Assembly: GCF_008642295.1 (NCBI RefSeq)
Contig: NZ_CP029190.1
Span: 3,091,001 to 3,155,000 of the forward strand
Source of the DNA: Streptomyces venezuelae
GTDB taxonomy: Bacteria > Actinomycetota > Actinomycetes > Streptomycetales > Streptomycetaceae
Length of the DNA: 64,000 bases
Reading direction: 5' to 3'
Of the stretch, positions 17,641 to 27,087 are shown in pieces (the stretch's first letter is position 1; each line of letters opens with the position of its first letter). The position numbers and the translations under genes were made by a program. The notes below the pieces were generated by a model. It was given only the letters and a program-made list of their open reading frames with translations. It was not told where the DNA came from and searched no databases.

Positions 17641-18237
17641 CTAGATCCCCCAGAATCCTTCTCCGGAATTCGTCTGGGTGTTCGCGTCCTGGTACTGGAG
17701 CCGCACAATGGCCGCGTTTTCCGGGACTTCGAACACCACCCAGCCTTCGCGCCGGTCGCCGACCGAGAGGGAATCGAAGACGAGCGGTTTGCCGGTGGTG
17801 AGCTCGCCGGTGGCGACGGCGGGGTGGCGCCCTCCCGCGCTGTCGAGCGCCCACATGCTCCCGAGTGACCCGTACGTCGCGCCGCCCACGTTGACGAAGG
17901 ACATGTCGGCGCCGACCCAGCGCTTGCCGGCGGGCGGGGCGAACCCCTTGTCCACGCTGACCGCCGGGTCCACATAGGCGTTCAGCACCGCCTGGAGGTG
18001 GCGGCCGACCTGCCGGCCGCGCACCATCACCGCCTCTCCGACATGGGCGTCCTTGGCGGTGGAGCGGGGGGCGCCCGCCGGGAGCTCCTCGTCGGTACCG
18101 GGCGCGTTGTCGTCCACCGGGACGGCGGGGGCGGCGGCGGGGGCGAGGGTGGCCCCCTCGGGGGTGCTGCAGGCCGAGCTGCCCAGCAGCAGGAGGGGGA
18201 GGAGGGCGAGGCAGGCCGGGACGGCGGTGTGGCGCAT
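17641..18237 (-). CDS. secreted lipoprotein, DUF4352-like
   Basis: A 198-aa protein with a signal peptide (CLALLPLLLLGSSAC) whose Cys is probably lipidated, although the lipobox is weak. A short disordered linker is followed by a beta-rich domain (VGADMSFVNVG..., GWVVFEVPENAAIVRLQYQD) like DUF4352, an immunoglobulin-like extracellular fold. Located at the outer membrane face of the cell. It lies just upstream of, and transcribed in the same direction as, the DUF5949 gene, 57 bp apart. Confidence 0.7.
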   Translation of the reverse strand: MRHTAVPACLALLPLLLLGSSACSTPEGATLAPAAAPAVPVDDNAPGTDEELPAGAPRSTAKDAHVGEAVMVRGRQVGRHLQAVLNAYVDPAVSVDKGFAPPAGKRWVGADMSFVNVGGATYGSLGSMWALDSAGGRHPAVATGELTTGKPLVFDSLSVGDRREGWVVFEVPENAAIVRLQYQDANTQTNSGEGFWGI

Positions 18238-18415
18238 GTGGATCCCTTCGGGGGGACGTATTGCGGCCAGTCTCACGCGGCCGAGCGGGCAATTGCACAC
18301 AACGACACGAGCGCGCCGGGTGAGTTGCCGGGCCGCTGCCAGCACAATTCGTTCCGGCGGTTTACCACTGCCGGTTCATCCACTGGAACACCCACTGGAA
18401 CATCCCGGAGGATTC

Positions 18416-18859
18416 ATGCGAATTTCCACCCCCCGACTGGCCGTGGCAGCGGTCTCCGTGCTGGCGGCGGCCACTGCTTTCGCGGCGCCGGCGAGTGCGG
18501 GCGCATTCGGTAATGACATTTCCGTACAGCCGTACGGGCATATCTCGAAGGACGGAAACGTCACCCTTTTCGGGACCTACCGCTGCACGGCCCCGTCACT
18601 CTCTGGGGCGGTTCAGATCTCGGCGACGCTCGTCCAGGACGGGACCCGGCTGGGCTTCGGCGGCGGGGAGGCGATCTGCGACGGCGAACAGCGCAAGTGG
18701 TCCGCGACGGGCTCGCTCCGGATGACCCCGGACGTCCACCCGGGCGGCGCCGGGGCCGAGGTCCGGCTCCAGTCGGTGCGGCCGAGCGGCGGCCTGATCC
18801 CGCACGTCTCGTACGTGGCGGAGGACCGCCGGGACATCGAGCTGGTGGAACGCCACTAG
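18416..18859 (+). CDS. small secreted protein, DUF6299-like
   Basis: A 147-aa protein with a clean Sec signal peptide (LAVAAVSVLAAATAFAAPASA) preceded by CGGAGG. The mature part is a small beta-sandwich-like domain with two cysteines that could form a disulphide (YRCTAP and AICDGE). It resembles Streptomyces exported proteins I recall as DUF6299; the function is unknown. It diverges from the lipoprotein gene. Confidence 0.7.
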   Translation: MRISTPRLAVAAVSVLAAATAFAAPASAGAFGNDISVQPYGHISKDGNVTLFGTYRCTAPSLSGAVQISATLVQDGTRLGFGGGEAICDGEQRKWSATGSLRMTPDVHPGGAGAEVRLQSVRPSGGLIPHVSYVAEDRRDIELVERH

Positions 18860-18916
18860 GAGGTGTCCGGCCGGGCGCCGAGGGCCGGGTCCGGGGAGCC
18901 GGGCCGGTAGCCGCCG

Positions 18917-19099
18917 CTACCGGCAGTCCGGCTCCAGGCCGACCATCGACATGAAGGCCACCGTGCGGCAGGACGGGTCCGTGTCCGGCTCCGGGCGGTC
19001 GGTCGCCCAGCCGATGGCCGCCGGCCCGCCGACCAGCAGCAGCACCCCCACCACCAGCGCGAGCAGGGCGGCCGGGCTGCCGCCCGTGGCCCGCCTCAT
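18917..19099 (-). CDS. small membrane-anchored hypothetical protein
   Basis: A 60-aa reading frame: basic start, one hydrophobic helix (LLALVVGVLLLVGGPAAIGW), then a short tail with two cysteines (PSCRTV and LEPDCR). The helix pattern and codon use make it plausible, but the ribosome site is weak and no family is recognised. Confidence 0.45.
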   Translation of the reverse strand: MRRATGGSPAALLALVVGVLLLVGGPAAIGWATDRPEPDTDPSCRTVAFMSMVGLEPDCR

Positions 19100-19237
19100 G
19101 GCCGAATCCGTCTCATGCGGCGATGGTCACCCCGACTCCGCCATCCCACAACCCGGCGCACCCGTCCGGCCACCCGCCGTCACACGGTCGCGGCATCCCC
19201 GGGCCGGGCCCGGCCGAGCCGGGCCCGGCCCAGCCGG

Positions 19238-21334
19238 TCAGGATTCCGCGGGGGCGTCGAACTCGCACCAGACGGCCTTGCCGTCGCCGCGGGACTCCAC
19301 GCCCCAGTGCGAAGCCAGCGCGTCCACCAGCAGCAGCCCGCGGCCGGTGGTCGCCGCCTCGCCCGGGCTGCGCCGACGCGGCCACACGCTGGAGCGGTCC
19401 TTGACCCACAGCCGGACCTTGCGGACCGGTTCCGGCAGTACTTCCATGGTCAGCACGGCCCCGCCGTCCGTGTGCAGCAGGGCGTTGACCAGCAGTTCGC
19501 CGGCGGCCAGCTCCACATCGTCGGCCAGCGCCGGCATCCCCCAGTCCCGCAGCGCCTGGCGCAGCGCGTACCGGGCCTCGGAGAGGCCCTCCGGGTCGGC
19601 CTGGTGGACGTACTGGTGGATCCGCGGGGCCCGGTGGGTGCCCGGGTCGGGGGCGCGGCGCAGCACCAGCAGGGCCACGTCGTCGCCCGAACCCCAGCGC
19701 TCCCACAGCCGGTCCGAGAGGTGGTCGGCGAGCGCGCCGGCCTCCTGGGGGCCGCTGCGGACCGCATGGGCCAGGGCCTCCATGCCCGCCGTGATGGCCG
19801 TGCCCGGTTCCTCCACCAGCCCGTCCGTGCACAGCACCAGCGTCTCGCCCGGCACCAGGTCCAGCCGGGTCTCCGGGAACTCCTCCTGCGCGAAGGCGGA
19901 GGCGAGGCCGAGCGGCAGGCCGCCGCGCAGGTTCGGCCAGCCGGTGCGGCCGTCCGTATGGCGGATCAGCGGCCCGAGATGACCCGCGCGGACCGCGCGC
20001 ACCCCGCCCGTCTCCAGGTCCACCTGGGCGTACGTACAGGTGGCGAAACGTTCCGTGTCGAGCTCCGCCAGGAACCGGGAGGCCCGGGCCAGGACCGTGG
20101 AGGGCGGGTGCCCCTCCCCCGCGTAGGCGCGCAGCGCGATCCGCAGCTGGCCCATGATCGCCGCGGCGTGGGTGTCGTGCCCCTGTACGTCGCCCACCAC
20201 GATCCCCACCCGGTCCCGGGGCAGCGCGATCACGTCGTACCAGTCCCCGCCGACCTCCCGCCCGCTCCACGCGGAGTGATACCGGACCGCGATCTCCCCG
20301 CCGGTGATGTCGGGGATCCGGCGCGGCAGCATGGCCGCCTGCAGTCCGGTGGCGAACTCGCGTTCCTGGTCGAAGAGCAGGGCCCGCTGGAGGGACTGCG
20401 CGACGATGCCGGCCAGGCCCAGGGTCAGGTTCCGCTCCTCCGGGCTGAACTCGCTGCGCTGCCGGTAGAAGAGCACCAGCCCGCCGATCGCCTTGGCCTG
20501 CGCGATCAGCGGCAGGTAGGCGGCTGCGTCGAAGGCGATGGCCCGCAGGTACTGCTCGATGTGCGGGAACTCCCCGGCCAGCTCGGCCAGCGAGGTGACG
20601 AACCGGGCCTTCCGCGTGACCACGGCCTTGGCCAGCGGCAGGTCCCCGTCGAGCCGGGTGAACCGCCGCTCGTTGAGGATCTCCAGCGATTCCCCGCTCA
20701 ACGCGATGATCTTGATGGCGCCGTTCTCCACCAGGCCCAGCGCCAGCCCGTCCGCGCCCAGCCGCTCCAGCGCCCCGGCCCCGGTCAGCACGGCCGTGAC
20801 ATCGTCGACGGTCACCGCGCGGGACAGCGCCTCCGTGGTCCGCTGCACGATCGTGGTCTGCTTGGCCCGGGCCGCCTCCAGCTTGCGCAGCAGCTCGGAG
20901 TGGGCCAGCTCGGCGGTCGCGTCGCGGACCACCCCGACGATCCGCCGGGGCGCACCGTCCCGGTCCCGCAGGATCCGGCCCTGGGTGTGGGTCCACTGCT
21001 CGGTGCCGTTGCGCCGGCGCACGGTGAAGTACGAGCCGTAGGTCTGCCCGCCCGCGTCCATCGCGTGCTGCACCACCTCGTTGAGCCGCACCGAGTCCTC
21101 CGGCGGAATGCGCAGGCCGAGACCCTCCGGGGTGCCGTCGAACTCCCCCGGGCTGAGGTCGAAGACCACCATCCCGGCCGGGTCGAGATCGAGGGTGCCG
21201 GCGTTCAGGTCCCATTCGAAGCTGCCCATGCCGTTGAGGGCGAGCCGCTCGCCCGGGCCGGTCATGGCGCCCCGCTCCCGGCCCCGGCCGGTCCCCCGTC
21301 CCGTGCCCGGTCCCTGACCCTCCTGCTCCGCCAT
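19238..21334 (-). CDS. PAS-GAF-SpoIIE phosphatase with C-terminal HATPase domain
   Basis: A 698-aa cytoplasmic signalling protein with a PAS domain at about 34-140, a GAF-like domain at about 165-320, a PP2C/SpoIIE phosphatase domain at about 355-550 (GREVGGDWYDVIALP, GDVQGHDTHAA, CTDGLVEEPG), and a HATPase anti-sigma kinase domain at about 565-690 (DDVELAAGELLVNALLHT). Such proteins control anti-anti-sigma factors through phosphorylation; the Streptomyces family is large. The PAS/GAF part probably senses a small ligand or redox state. It follows two small upstream genes on the same strand by only 12 bp. Confidence 0.93.
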   Translation of the reverse strand: MAEQEGQGPGTGRGTGRGRERGAMTGPGERLALNGMGSFEWDLNAGTLDLDPAGMVVFDLSPGEFDGTPEGLGLRIPPEDSVRLNEVVQHAMDAGGQTYGSYFTVRRRNGTEQWTHTQGRILRDRDGAPRRIVGVVRDATAELAHSELLRKLEAARAKQTTIVQRTTEALSRAVTVDDVTAVLTGAGALERLGADGLALGLVENGAIKIIALSGESLEILNERRFTRLDGDLPLAKAVVTRKARFVTSLAELAGEFPHIEQYLRAIAFDAAAYLPLIAQAKAIGGLVLFYRQRSEFSPEERNLTLGLAGIVAQSLQRALLFDQEREFATGLQAAMLPRRIPDITGGEIAVRYHSAWSGREVGGDWYDVIALPRDRVGIVVGDVQGHDTHAAAIMGQLRIALRAYAGEGHPPSTVLARASRFLAELDTERFATCTYAQVDLETGGVRAVRAGHLGPLIRHTDGRTGWPNLRGGLPLGLASAFAQEEFPETRLDLVPGETLVLCTDGLVEEPGTAITAGMEALAHAVRSGPQEAGALADHLSDRLWERWGSGDDVALLVLRRAPDPGTHRAPRIHQYVHQADPEGLSEARYALRQALRDWGMPALADDVELAAGELLVNALLHTDGGAVLTMEVLPEPVRKVRLWVKDRSSVWPRRRSPGEAATTGRGLLLVDALASHWGVESRGDGKAVWCEFDAPAES

Positions 21335-21346
21335 GGGACACACCAC

Positions 21347-21541
21347 CTAAGGGCCGGGCCAGCACGGCTGGGAGACCAGCCGCTCCCACTCCTCGTCAGG
21401 ATGCCCCGGAAGGGTGCGTCCGGCCTCCCGCCAGCGCTTGACCAGAGCCAGGTAGATCGTGGGAGCCGGGCCGGCCGGCTGTTCCACACGGCTGGCGGGA
21501 ATGCGCACCCAGCCGCGCCCCTGTGCTCGCTCCCGGCTCAT
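21347..21541 (-). CDS. small conserved hypothetical protein between flavoprotein and SpoIIE genes
   Basis: A 64-aa soluble protein with VRIPASRVEQPAGPAPTIYLALVKRWREAGRTLPG. Gaps of 12 bp on both sides put it in one transcription unit with the flavoprotein and the SpoIIE phosphatase. I recall similar Streptomyces proteins next to phosphatase genes, without known function. Confidence 0.72.
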   Translation of the reverse strand: MSRERAQGRGWVRIPASRVEQPAGPAPTIYLALVKRWREAGRTLPGHPDEEWERLVSQPCWPGP

Positions 21542-21553
21542 CACGGACCCCTC

Positions 21554-22834
21554 TCACCGCTGCACCGTGGACAGGTCGTCCTGGTCGTCCACCGCCCGCC
21601 GCCGGGCCGAGCCCGGCAGCGGGACCCGGGCGCCGAGACGCCTGCGGACTCCTGCTACCAGTTTCCCCGCAGCGAAGCCCGCACCGTGCACAAATCGCAT
21701 GGAAGGGCCGAATGAGGGAGCCGTGAGCAGTCCCGCGAAGAACAGCCCCGGGTAGGAGGACTCGAACCAGGGCGTCAGCTCGGGGGTCCGGCCGGCCGTC
21801 CCGACCGTCCGCAGGGCCGTGCGCAGCCCCGCGTCCAGCAGGTCCAGCCGGCCGAGGTCCGCGGTGAAGCCGGTCGCCGCGATGACGTGCCCGACCTCCA
21901 GGACGAGCGGCTCGCCCGCCGCGGTGGTCAGATCCAGCCGGGTCCGGCCGCCCACCGGGGCGGCCCGCCGCAGACCGTGCCCCAGCAGGACCGGCACCTG
22001 CCGTTCGAAGCGCTCCCGCAGCCACCAGGCTCCCGCCGGGCCTAGCGCGGTTTCCGCGATCCGCTCCCGGGTCGGGCCGGGCAGTCTGCGCACCGCCCAC
22101 GGCAGCTCCGACCAGACCCAGCTGCGCCAGCCGGTCCCGAGCCCGCTGTGCGGGTTGCGCAGGGCCCGCAGCAGCGGGCGTTCCAGCGGCTGCGGCACGG
22201 TGTTCCAGTTGAGCCGGTGGCGCCGGGCGATCAGGACGGGCCGGGCCCCCTGCTCGGCGAGCAGGGCGGCCGTCTCCATGGCCGCCTGGCCGGCCCCGAG
22301 CACCGCCACGTCCTGTCCGGCGAACCGGCCGAGGTCGCGATGGTCGCTGCTGTGCGAGCAGTGGCCGGGCGGCAGCCCCCGCAGCACGGCGGGCCGGTGC
22401 GCGAAGGGCAGCACCCCGACGGCGATCACCACGGCCCGGCCGAACAGCGGCGGCCCGTCCTCCGTGCCGATCCGGAACCCGGCCCCGTACGGGGTCACGG
22501 CGGTGACCGTGCGCTCCTCGACCTCCGGCCCGGCCTGCCCGGCGAACCACAGCCCGTACGCGCTGAAGGTCCCGATCGGCAGCGGGTTGCCGTGCTCGGC
22601 CGCGATCCCCCGGGTGGCGCAGTACTCGGCCAGGGTGTAGCGCCCGCCCGGCGCGGACAGGTTCGAGGACCACGGCTCCGATTTCAGGTACATGCCGGCG
22701 GGCATGTGGTCGCGCCAGGAGGCCATGGGGCGGCCCAGCACCCGGACGCGCAGCCCGGCCGCGGCGGCGTGGGCCGCGATCGACAGCCCGTACGGCCCCG
22801 CGCCGACCACCACGAGATCGTCCATCCGCTTCAC
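21554..22834 (-). CDS. FAD/NAD(P)-binding flavoprotein oxidoreductase
   Basis: A 426-aa flavoprotein with an N-terminal FAD Rossmann motif VVVGAGPYGLSIAAHAAAAGL and a second nucleotide-binding motif VAVLGAGQAAMETAALL, the layout of flavin-containing and N-hydroxylating monooxygenases. The ATG-box motif (HVIAATGFTADL) is present before the C-terminal FAD loop. GTG at 22834 follows AGGGGAAG. It is probably the first gene of a unit with the 64-aa protein and the SpoIIE gene; the ATP-grasp gene lies 172 bp upstream on the same strand. The substrate is unknown. Confidence 0.85.
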   Translation of the reverse strand: MKRMDDLVVVGAGPYGLSIAAHAAAAGLRVRVLGRPMASWRDHMPAGMYLKSEPWSSNLSAPGGRYTLAEYCATRGIAAEHGNPLPIGTFSAYGLWFAGQAGPEVEERTVTAVTPYGAGFRIGTEDGPPLFGRAVVIAVGVLPFAHRPAVLRGLPPGHCSHSSDHRDLGRFAGQDVAVLGAGQAAMETAALLAEQGARPVLIARRHRLNWNTVPQPLERPLLRALRNPHSGLGTGWRSWVWSELPWAVRRLPGPTRERIAETALGPAGAWWLRERFERQVPVLLGHGLRRAAPVGGRTRLDLTTAAGEPLVLEVGHVIAATGFTADLGRLDLLDAGLRTALRTVGTAGRTPELTPWFESSYPGLFFAGLLTAPSFGPSMRFVHGAGFAAGKLVAGVRRRLGARVPLPGSARRRAVDDQDDLSTVQR

Positions 22835-23006
22835 GTCTCTTCCCCTTCCGTGCGGACACGCCGTTCACTCCGCTGCGGCCCCGGATCGCTCGTGCGGGTG
22901 ACACCGCGTCAGCACGATCGCCGGACGCACCCGACCGCACGGGGGCAGCCCCCGGCGACCGGACGCGACCGGACACACCCCACGCGCCCGGCCGGACCGA
23001 CGGGTC

Positions 23007-24344
23007 CTAGCGCGCTACCAGTTCGTCCGGCTCCGAGGGAGCCGAGGGAGCCGAGGGGGCCGACGGGGCGGTCTGGGCAGGGAGTTCACGGGCGCGTTGA
23101 CGGGGCGTACGGGCCACCGCGCGCGCCGTGCGCCGGCCGCGCACGGGGAACCAGTGCAGCGCGGTCCGCAGCCTGCGCGCCCCCTTCCGTACCCCGCGCC
23201 CCAGGAAGGCGGTGATCATCGCCAGGAACGGCATCAGGTCGTCGGCCGCGAACCAGGCGGCCTCGACACCCCCGCCCGACGGTCGGCGCGGCAGCCGTCC
23301 GCCCCGCAGCGAGGCCAGCAGCGCGTAGTTCTCCGCCACGAAGACCCGGCCGGGCGCGCCCGTGGGCTCCGGCGCGGACTGGCCGGTGAGGTCGAGGTAC
23401 ATGGCCTGCACCACGTCCAGTCCGGAGGGGTCGGTGAACAGCCTGAACTGGGCGCCCGGGCGCGGGTTGAAGTCCACCAGCCGGAAGCAGCCGTCCTCGT
23501 CCCGGCGGAAGTCGAGGTCCAGGATGCCCTGGTAGCGCAGGCGTTCGGCGAGCCGCAGGCCCGCCTCCTCCACCGCCGGGTCCGGCAGCCAGCGGCCGAC
23601 CGCCGTGAGCCCCGTACGCACCGGCCAGGAGAGCTCCTTGCGGCCGGACCCGGCGAGCAGCGGACGGCCGCCCCGGGTGAAACAGCCGTGGAAGAACCAG
23701 TCGGTGTCCGGGCCGGCCGGCAGGAACCGCTGGAGCAGCAGCCTGCTGCCCGCCACCGCCGAGCGCTCGTACAGCCGCCGCGCCTCGGCGGCGGTGTGCA
23801 CCAGGGTGGTGCTGCGCAGCCCACAGCCGGCCGGCAGCAGCCAGGGCCGGCTCCACTTCGCCACCACCGGCAGTCCGAGCCGCCAGGCGGCCTCCGCGGC
23901 CTCCGCACCGCTCTGCGGGACCACCGTCTCCGGGTGCGGGATCTCCCAGCGGGCGCAGAGCCGGGCGAGCTCCGCCTTGTCCGCCACCCGCTCGGGCAGG
24001 CCGCCGGGCTGATGGGGGATCCGGAACCGGCCGTCGAGCCGGGGCGCGAGCCGGGACACCGCGATGGCGCTCAGATCGTCCATGGCGATCAGCACCGCCG
24101 GGCGTCCGAGCCGCTCGGAGACCCCGGACAGGCAGTCCGGCAGCCCGTCCGGACCTGACGGTCCGGCATGGGCCGTGTGCAGGTACCGGGAACGGGCCAG
24201 CGGGCCTCCCCCGTCCGCCACGATCGCGTGGACCTCCACGCCGCGGCGGCCGAGGGACCGGGCGGCGCCGAGGGTGCCGTGATGAAAGGGATTCCGGTCG
24301 AGCCTGAGCAGAACGGCGGGGTCATGAGTCGCGAACGCGTGCAT
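23007..24344 (-). CDS. ATP-grasp ligase
   Basis: A 445-aa carboxylate-amine ligase-type enzyme. It begins with a nucleotide-binding-like fold (LRLDRNPFHHGTLGAARSLGRRG), has the central ATP-grasp substrate region (PVVAKWSRPWLLPAG) and the metal-binding DLDFRRDEDG...VDFNPRPGAQ, where the acidic and Asn residues bind Mg-ATP. The C-terminus is basic, then Pro/Ser-rich. ATG at 24344 is used; GTG at 24362 is a possible start. It diverges from the secreted GH26-like gene and precedes the flavoprotein, which suggests a shared pathway that modifies an exported polymer or peptide; this is inference. Confidence 0.83.
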   Translation of the reverse strand: MHAFATHDPAVLLRLDRNPFHHGTLGAARSLGRRGVEVHAIVADGGGPLARSRYLHTAHAGPSGPDGLPDCLSGVSERLGRPAVLIAMDDLSAIAVSRLAPRLDGRFRIPHQPGGLPERVADKAELARLCARWEIPHPETVVPQSGAEAAEAAWRLGLPVVAKWSRPWLLPAGCGLRSTTLVHTAAEARRLYERSAVAGSRLLLQRFLPAGPDTDWFFHGCFTRGGRPLLAGSGRKELSWPVRTGLTAVGRWLPDPAVEEAGLRLAERLRYQGILDLDFRRDEDGCFRLVDFNPRPGAQFRLFTDPSGLDVVQAMYLDLTGQSAPEPTGAPGRVFVAENYALLASLRGGRLPRRPSGGGVEAAWFAADDLMPFLAMITAFLGRGVRKGARRLRTALHWFPVRGRRTARAVARTPRQRARELPAQTAPSAPSAPSAPSEPDELVAR

Positions 24345-24493
24345 GGGAACGGTGTCTTTCACCTAGTCGGACCAAGCGGGAGGTGTGCCCAGATGCGAAT
24401 GGCCTACCGGGCGGCCATCGGACAGGCCATTCATCGGATGTGATGCCTAACGTCTTTGGTAAGCACACCGATTGAGGAAGCCCTGGAGGCGCC

Positions 24494-25933
24494 ATGCCCG
24501 GACCACGCCGCAGACTGGCGAGCGCCTGCATCGGCACCGTCACGGCCGGGCTGCTCGCCACCGGCGCCGCGCTCGCGGCACCGGAGGAGGACGAGCCCGC
24601 GGATTCCGGCATCGCCATGGGTGCGTATCTCGACTACGGGCCGGCCGGGGTGGCCCGGATCCGGAGCCTGTCGTACTGGCTGGGCGGCCGGGAGATCCGG
24701 GTCGGGCACACCTATCTGCCCGGAGACCGCTGGTCGAACATCGAGGGCTCCCCCGACTTCCTCGAGGACTGGGCGGCCTGGCGGCTGGCCGACCCGGACC
24801 GGATGTTCGTCCTCAACGTGCCCATGCAGGAACGCAACGAGGCCGGAGTGGCCGACTGGCAGGTGTCCCGGCTGATCCGGGCCGGCGCCTCGGGACAGTT
24901 CGACCGGCACTTCACCAAGCTGGCCGAACGGCTGGTCGAGCTGGGCGTGCCGGACACGGTGATCGTGCTGGGCTGGGAGATGAACGGCACCACGTACACC
25001 CACCGGTGCGCGCCGGACCCGGCGAACTGGAAGGTGTACTGGCGGCGGATCGTCACGGCGATGCGTGCGGTACCGGGCCAGGAGTTCCGGTTCGACTTCA
25101 ACCCGAACCGCGGTACGGACGCGATCCCCTGGACCCGCTGCTACCCCGGTGACGACGTGGTCGACATCATCGGCATGGACTCGTACGACCAGGGGCCCGG
25201 CCGTACGTTCGACGACCACATCACCCAGCCGTACGGGCTCCAGCACCAGGTCGACTTCGCGAAGGCGCACGGGAAGCCGGTCTCGTACCCCGAGTGGGGG
25301 CTGTTCCGGAACGGGGACAACCCGGAGTACATCCGGCGCATGCTCCAGTGGATCGAGCAGCAGAAGCCGCTCTACCACACCATCACCGACTACTGCCCGC
25401 ACGGCGTGTGGCAGTGCAAGGCCAACCCGCGGTCCACGCGGGTGTTCCACGAGCTGATGGCGGTCCGTCCGGGCCCGATCCCGACGCCGGTGGTCCCCAC
25501 GCCGGTGGTCCCGACCCCGGTGATCCCGACTCCGGTCGTGCCCACCCCGGTCGTGCCCACGCCCGTCGTGCCCACCCCCGAGGTCCCGACTCCGCAGGTC
25601 CCGACCCAGCCGCCCGTTGTGGTCGTCCCGAGTCCCGAAGTCCCCGCTCCGACGCCCACACCCACGCCCTCGCCGGTCACCCCGACCCCCGAACCCGAGC
25701 TCCCGACCCCGACCCCGAGCCCGGTCGCCCCGACTCCGGTCGCTCCGAGCCCGGTCCAGCCGGTGCCCCTGCCGAGTCCGGTCGTGCCCACGCCCACCGC
25801 ACCGCCCACGCCCCCGGCCCCGCCGCTGAACAGTGAGGAGTGGTGCCTGCCGCTCAACTTCGGCGAGTGGCTCAACCAGCTCGTCGGCAACCAGTCCGTC
25901 TGCGTGAAGCTGGACTGGCGCTGGCCCTTCTAG
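24494..25933 (+). CDS. secreted GH26-like glycoside hydrolase with Pro-Thr repeat linker
   Basis: A 479-aa exported enzyme with a signal peptide ending near AALAAPEE. The catalytic domain (about 35-320) resembles GH26 endo-mannanase/lichenase-type glycanases: the general acid/base Glu is in GWEMNG and the nucleophile Glu in YPEWGL. It is followed by a Pro-Thr linker (about 330-440) of VPTPVV-like repeats and a conserved C-terminal end (NSEEWCLPLNFGEWLNQL...CVKLDWRWPF) with two cysteines. It converges head-to-tail with the exopolysaccharide operon (8 bp between stops) and probably trims or releases that polymer. Confidence 0.87.
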   Translation: MPGPRRRLASACIGTVTAGLLATGAALAAPEEDEPADSGIAMGAYLDYGPAGVARIRSLSYWLGGREIRVGHTYLPGDRWSNIEGSPDFLEDWAAWRLADPDRMFVLNVPMQERNEAGVADWQVSRLIRAGASGQFDRHFTKLAERLVELGVPDTVIVLGWEMNGTTYTHRCAPDPANWKVYWRRIVTAMRAVPGQEFRFDFNPNRGTDAIPWTRCYPGDDVVDIIGMDSYDQGPGRTFDDHITQPYGLQHQVDFAKAHGKPVSYPEWGLFRNGDNPEYIRRMLQWIEQQKPLYHTITDYCPHGVWQCKANPRSTRVFHELMAVRPGPIPTPVVPTPVVPTPVIPTPVVPTPVVPTPVVPTPEVPTPQVPTQPPVVVVPSPEVPAPTPTPTPSPVTPTPEPELPTPTPSPVAPTPVAPSPVQPVPLPSPVVPTPTAPPTPPAPPLNSEEWCLPLNFGEWLNQLVGNQSVCVKLDWRWPF

Positions 25934-25941
25934 CCTCACCG

Positions 25942-27087
25942 TCACCGCACCCGGAGGTCGTTCAGCCGGGCCCGCCAGTCCCGGGCGGCCGGCAGGGCCT
26001 CCCGCAGCGCGCAGACCGCCCGCTCGCGTCCCGCCAGCTGCGACTCGTGCAGTCGCAGCAGGGGCGCGAGCGGGGCCGTGGCCAGCAGCAGCCGCTGATT
26101 GACCACCACCTCCGGCCGCCAGTGGTTCTTGTACGGCTCGGTTCCGCGCAGGAAGCTCACCACCTCCCGGCCGTCCGCCAGCGCCCGCCGCGCCTCGTGC
26201 CGCAGCAGCAGCGTGGCCACGTCCACCTTCCTCGCCCGCAGCTCGGGATCGGCCCCGTAGAGGTAGCCGCCGCTCAGCCCCGAGGACAGCAGGGTCACAT
26301 TGGCGGCGACCACCTTCCCGTCCAGCCGGAACTCGGTGAGCCGGCCGTGGCCGCTGCGCACCATCCGCCGGGTGGCGCGGGTCAGGTGCTCGGCAAACCG
26401 CGGCCTGAGGTGCTCCGGGGTCACCCCGCGCCCGCGCCACTGCTTCTCGTGCAGCCGCAGCAGGGAACGGACCGCGCGCGGCACCTCGTGCTCGGTGACC
26501 TCGTGCTCCTCGATCCCGGACGCGTCCACCTTCCGCAGCTTGGCCCGGACCCGCTGGGCGCCCGCCGTGGGCATCCGCTTGACCAGTTCGTCGAAGGGCA
26601 GCACGGGCAGTTCCATACAGGCCGAATCGGTCAGCCTGCTGCGCGCGCCGGGCCACATCCCGTACAGGCTTTCGGCCGCGGCCCCCGGCCGGACCTCCCG
26701 CAGGTCCACCACCGCGCCCCGGGCGGCCCGGTGCAGCCCCTGGGCCAGCGCGGGCAGGACGGCGTCGGCGTGCTCCGCGTCCACCAGGACGTCGAAGTAG
26801 TCGGTGATTCCACCGCCGAGCGGGACCAGCAGCGGCATCGGCCGGTGTACGAGCATCAGCGCGGCGGCGCCCACCAGCTCGCCGTCGCGCCGGACCAGCA
26901 CGGTGCGCAGTCGCCCGTCCCGGCCGTAGGACAGCCACCAGGAGTGCAGCCAGGCGTGGCTCTGGAAGGGGGTGGCGGTCGGGCAGGCGCGGACCAGCCG
27001 GTTCCAGGGCTGTTCCAGTGCCGCGAACTGGCGGGGGTCGCGGCACAGCGACACCGTCAGGGGCCCGAGGGCGGCTGCCCTGCTCAT
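25942..27087 (-). CDS. CelD/BcsL-like GNAT acyltransferase
   Basis: A 381-aa soluble protein of the GNAT-fold family found in cellulose and exopolysaccharide clusters (FemAB-like). Visible segments are the N-terminal FQSHAWLHSWWLSYG and the C-terminal GNAT-like VVAANVTLLSSGLSGGYLYGADPELR. It probably transfers an acyl group to a sugar intermediate. It is the last gene of the exopolysaccharide operon; its ATG overlaps the stop of the Wzz-like gene (ATGA). Confidence 0.82.
   Translation of the reverse strand: MSRAAALGPLTVSLCRDPRQFAALEQPWNRLVRACPTATPFQSHAWLHSWWLSYGRDGRLRTVLVRRDGELVGAAALMLVHRPMPLLVPLGGGITDYFDVLVDAEHADAVLPALAQGLHRAARGAVVDLREVRPGAAAESLYGMWPGARSRLTDSACMELPVLPFDELVKRMPTAGAQRVRAKLRKVDASGIEEHEVTEHEVPRAVRSLLRLHEKQWRGRGVTPEHLRPRFAEHLTRATRRMVRSGHGRLTEFRLDGKVVAANVTLLSSGLSGGYLYGADPELRARKVDVATLLLRHEARRALADGREVVSFLRGTEPYKNHWRPEVVVNQRLLLATAPLAPLLRLHESQLAGRERAVCALREALPAARDWRARLNDLRVR

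Noticed and set aside
25475..25800. CRISPR-like array in the proline-rich region of the GH26-like gene
   Set aside because: Repeats are coding Pro-Thr linker units of variable sequence without unique spacers.
24431..27046. 871-codon minus-strand frame over the GH26-like and CelD-like genes
   Set aside because: Pro/Arg/Gly-rich with no domain; overlaps two real genes.
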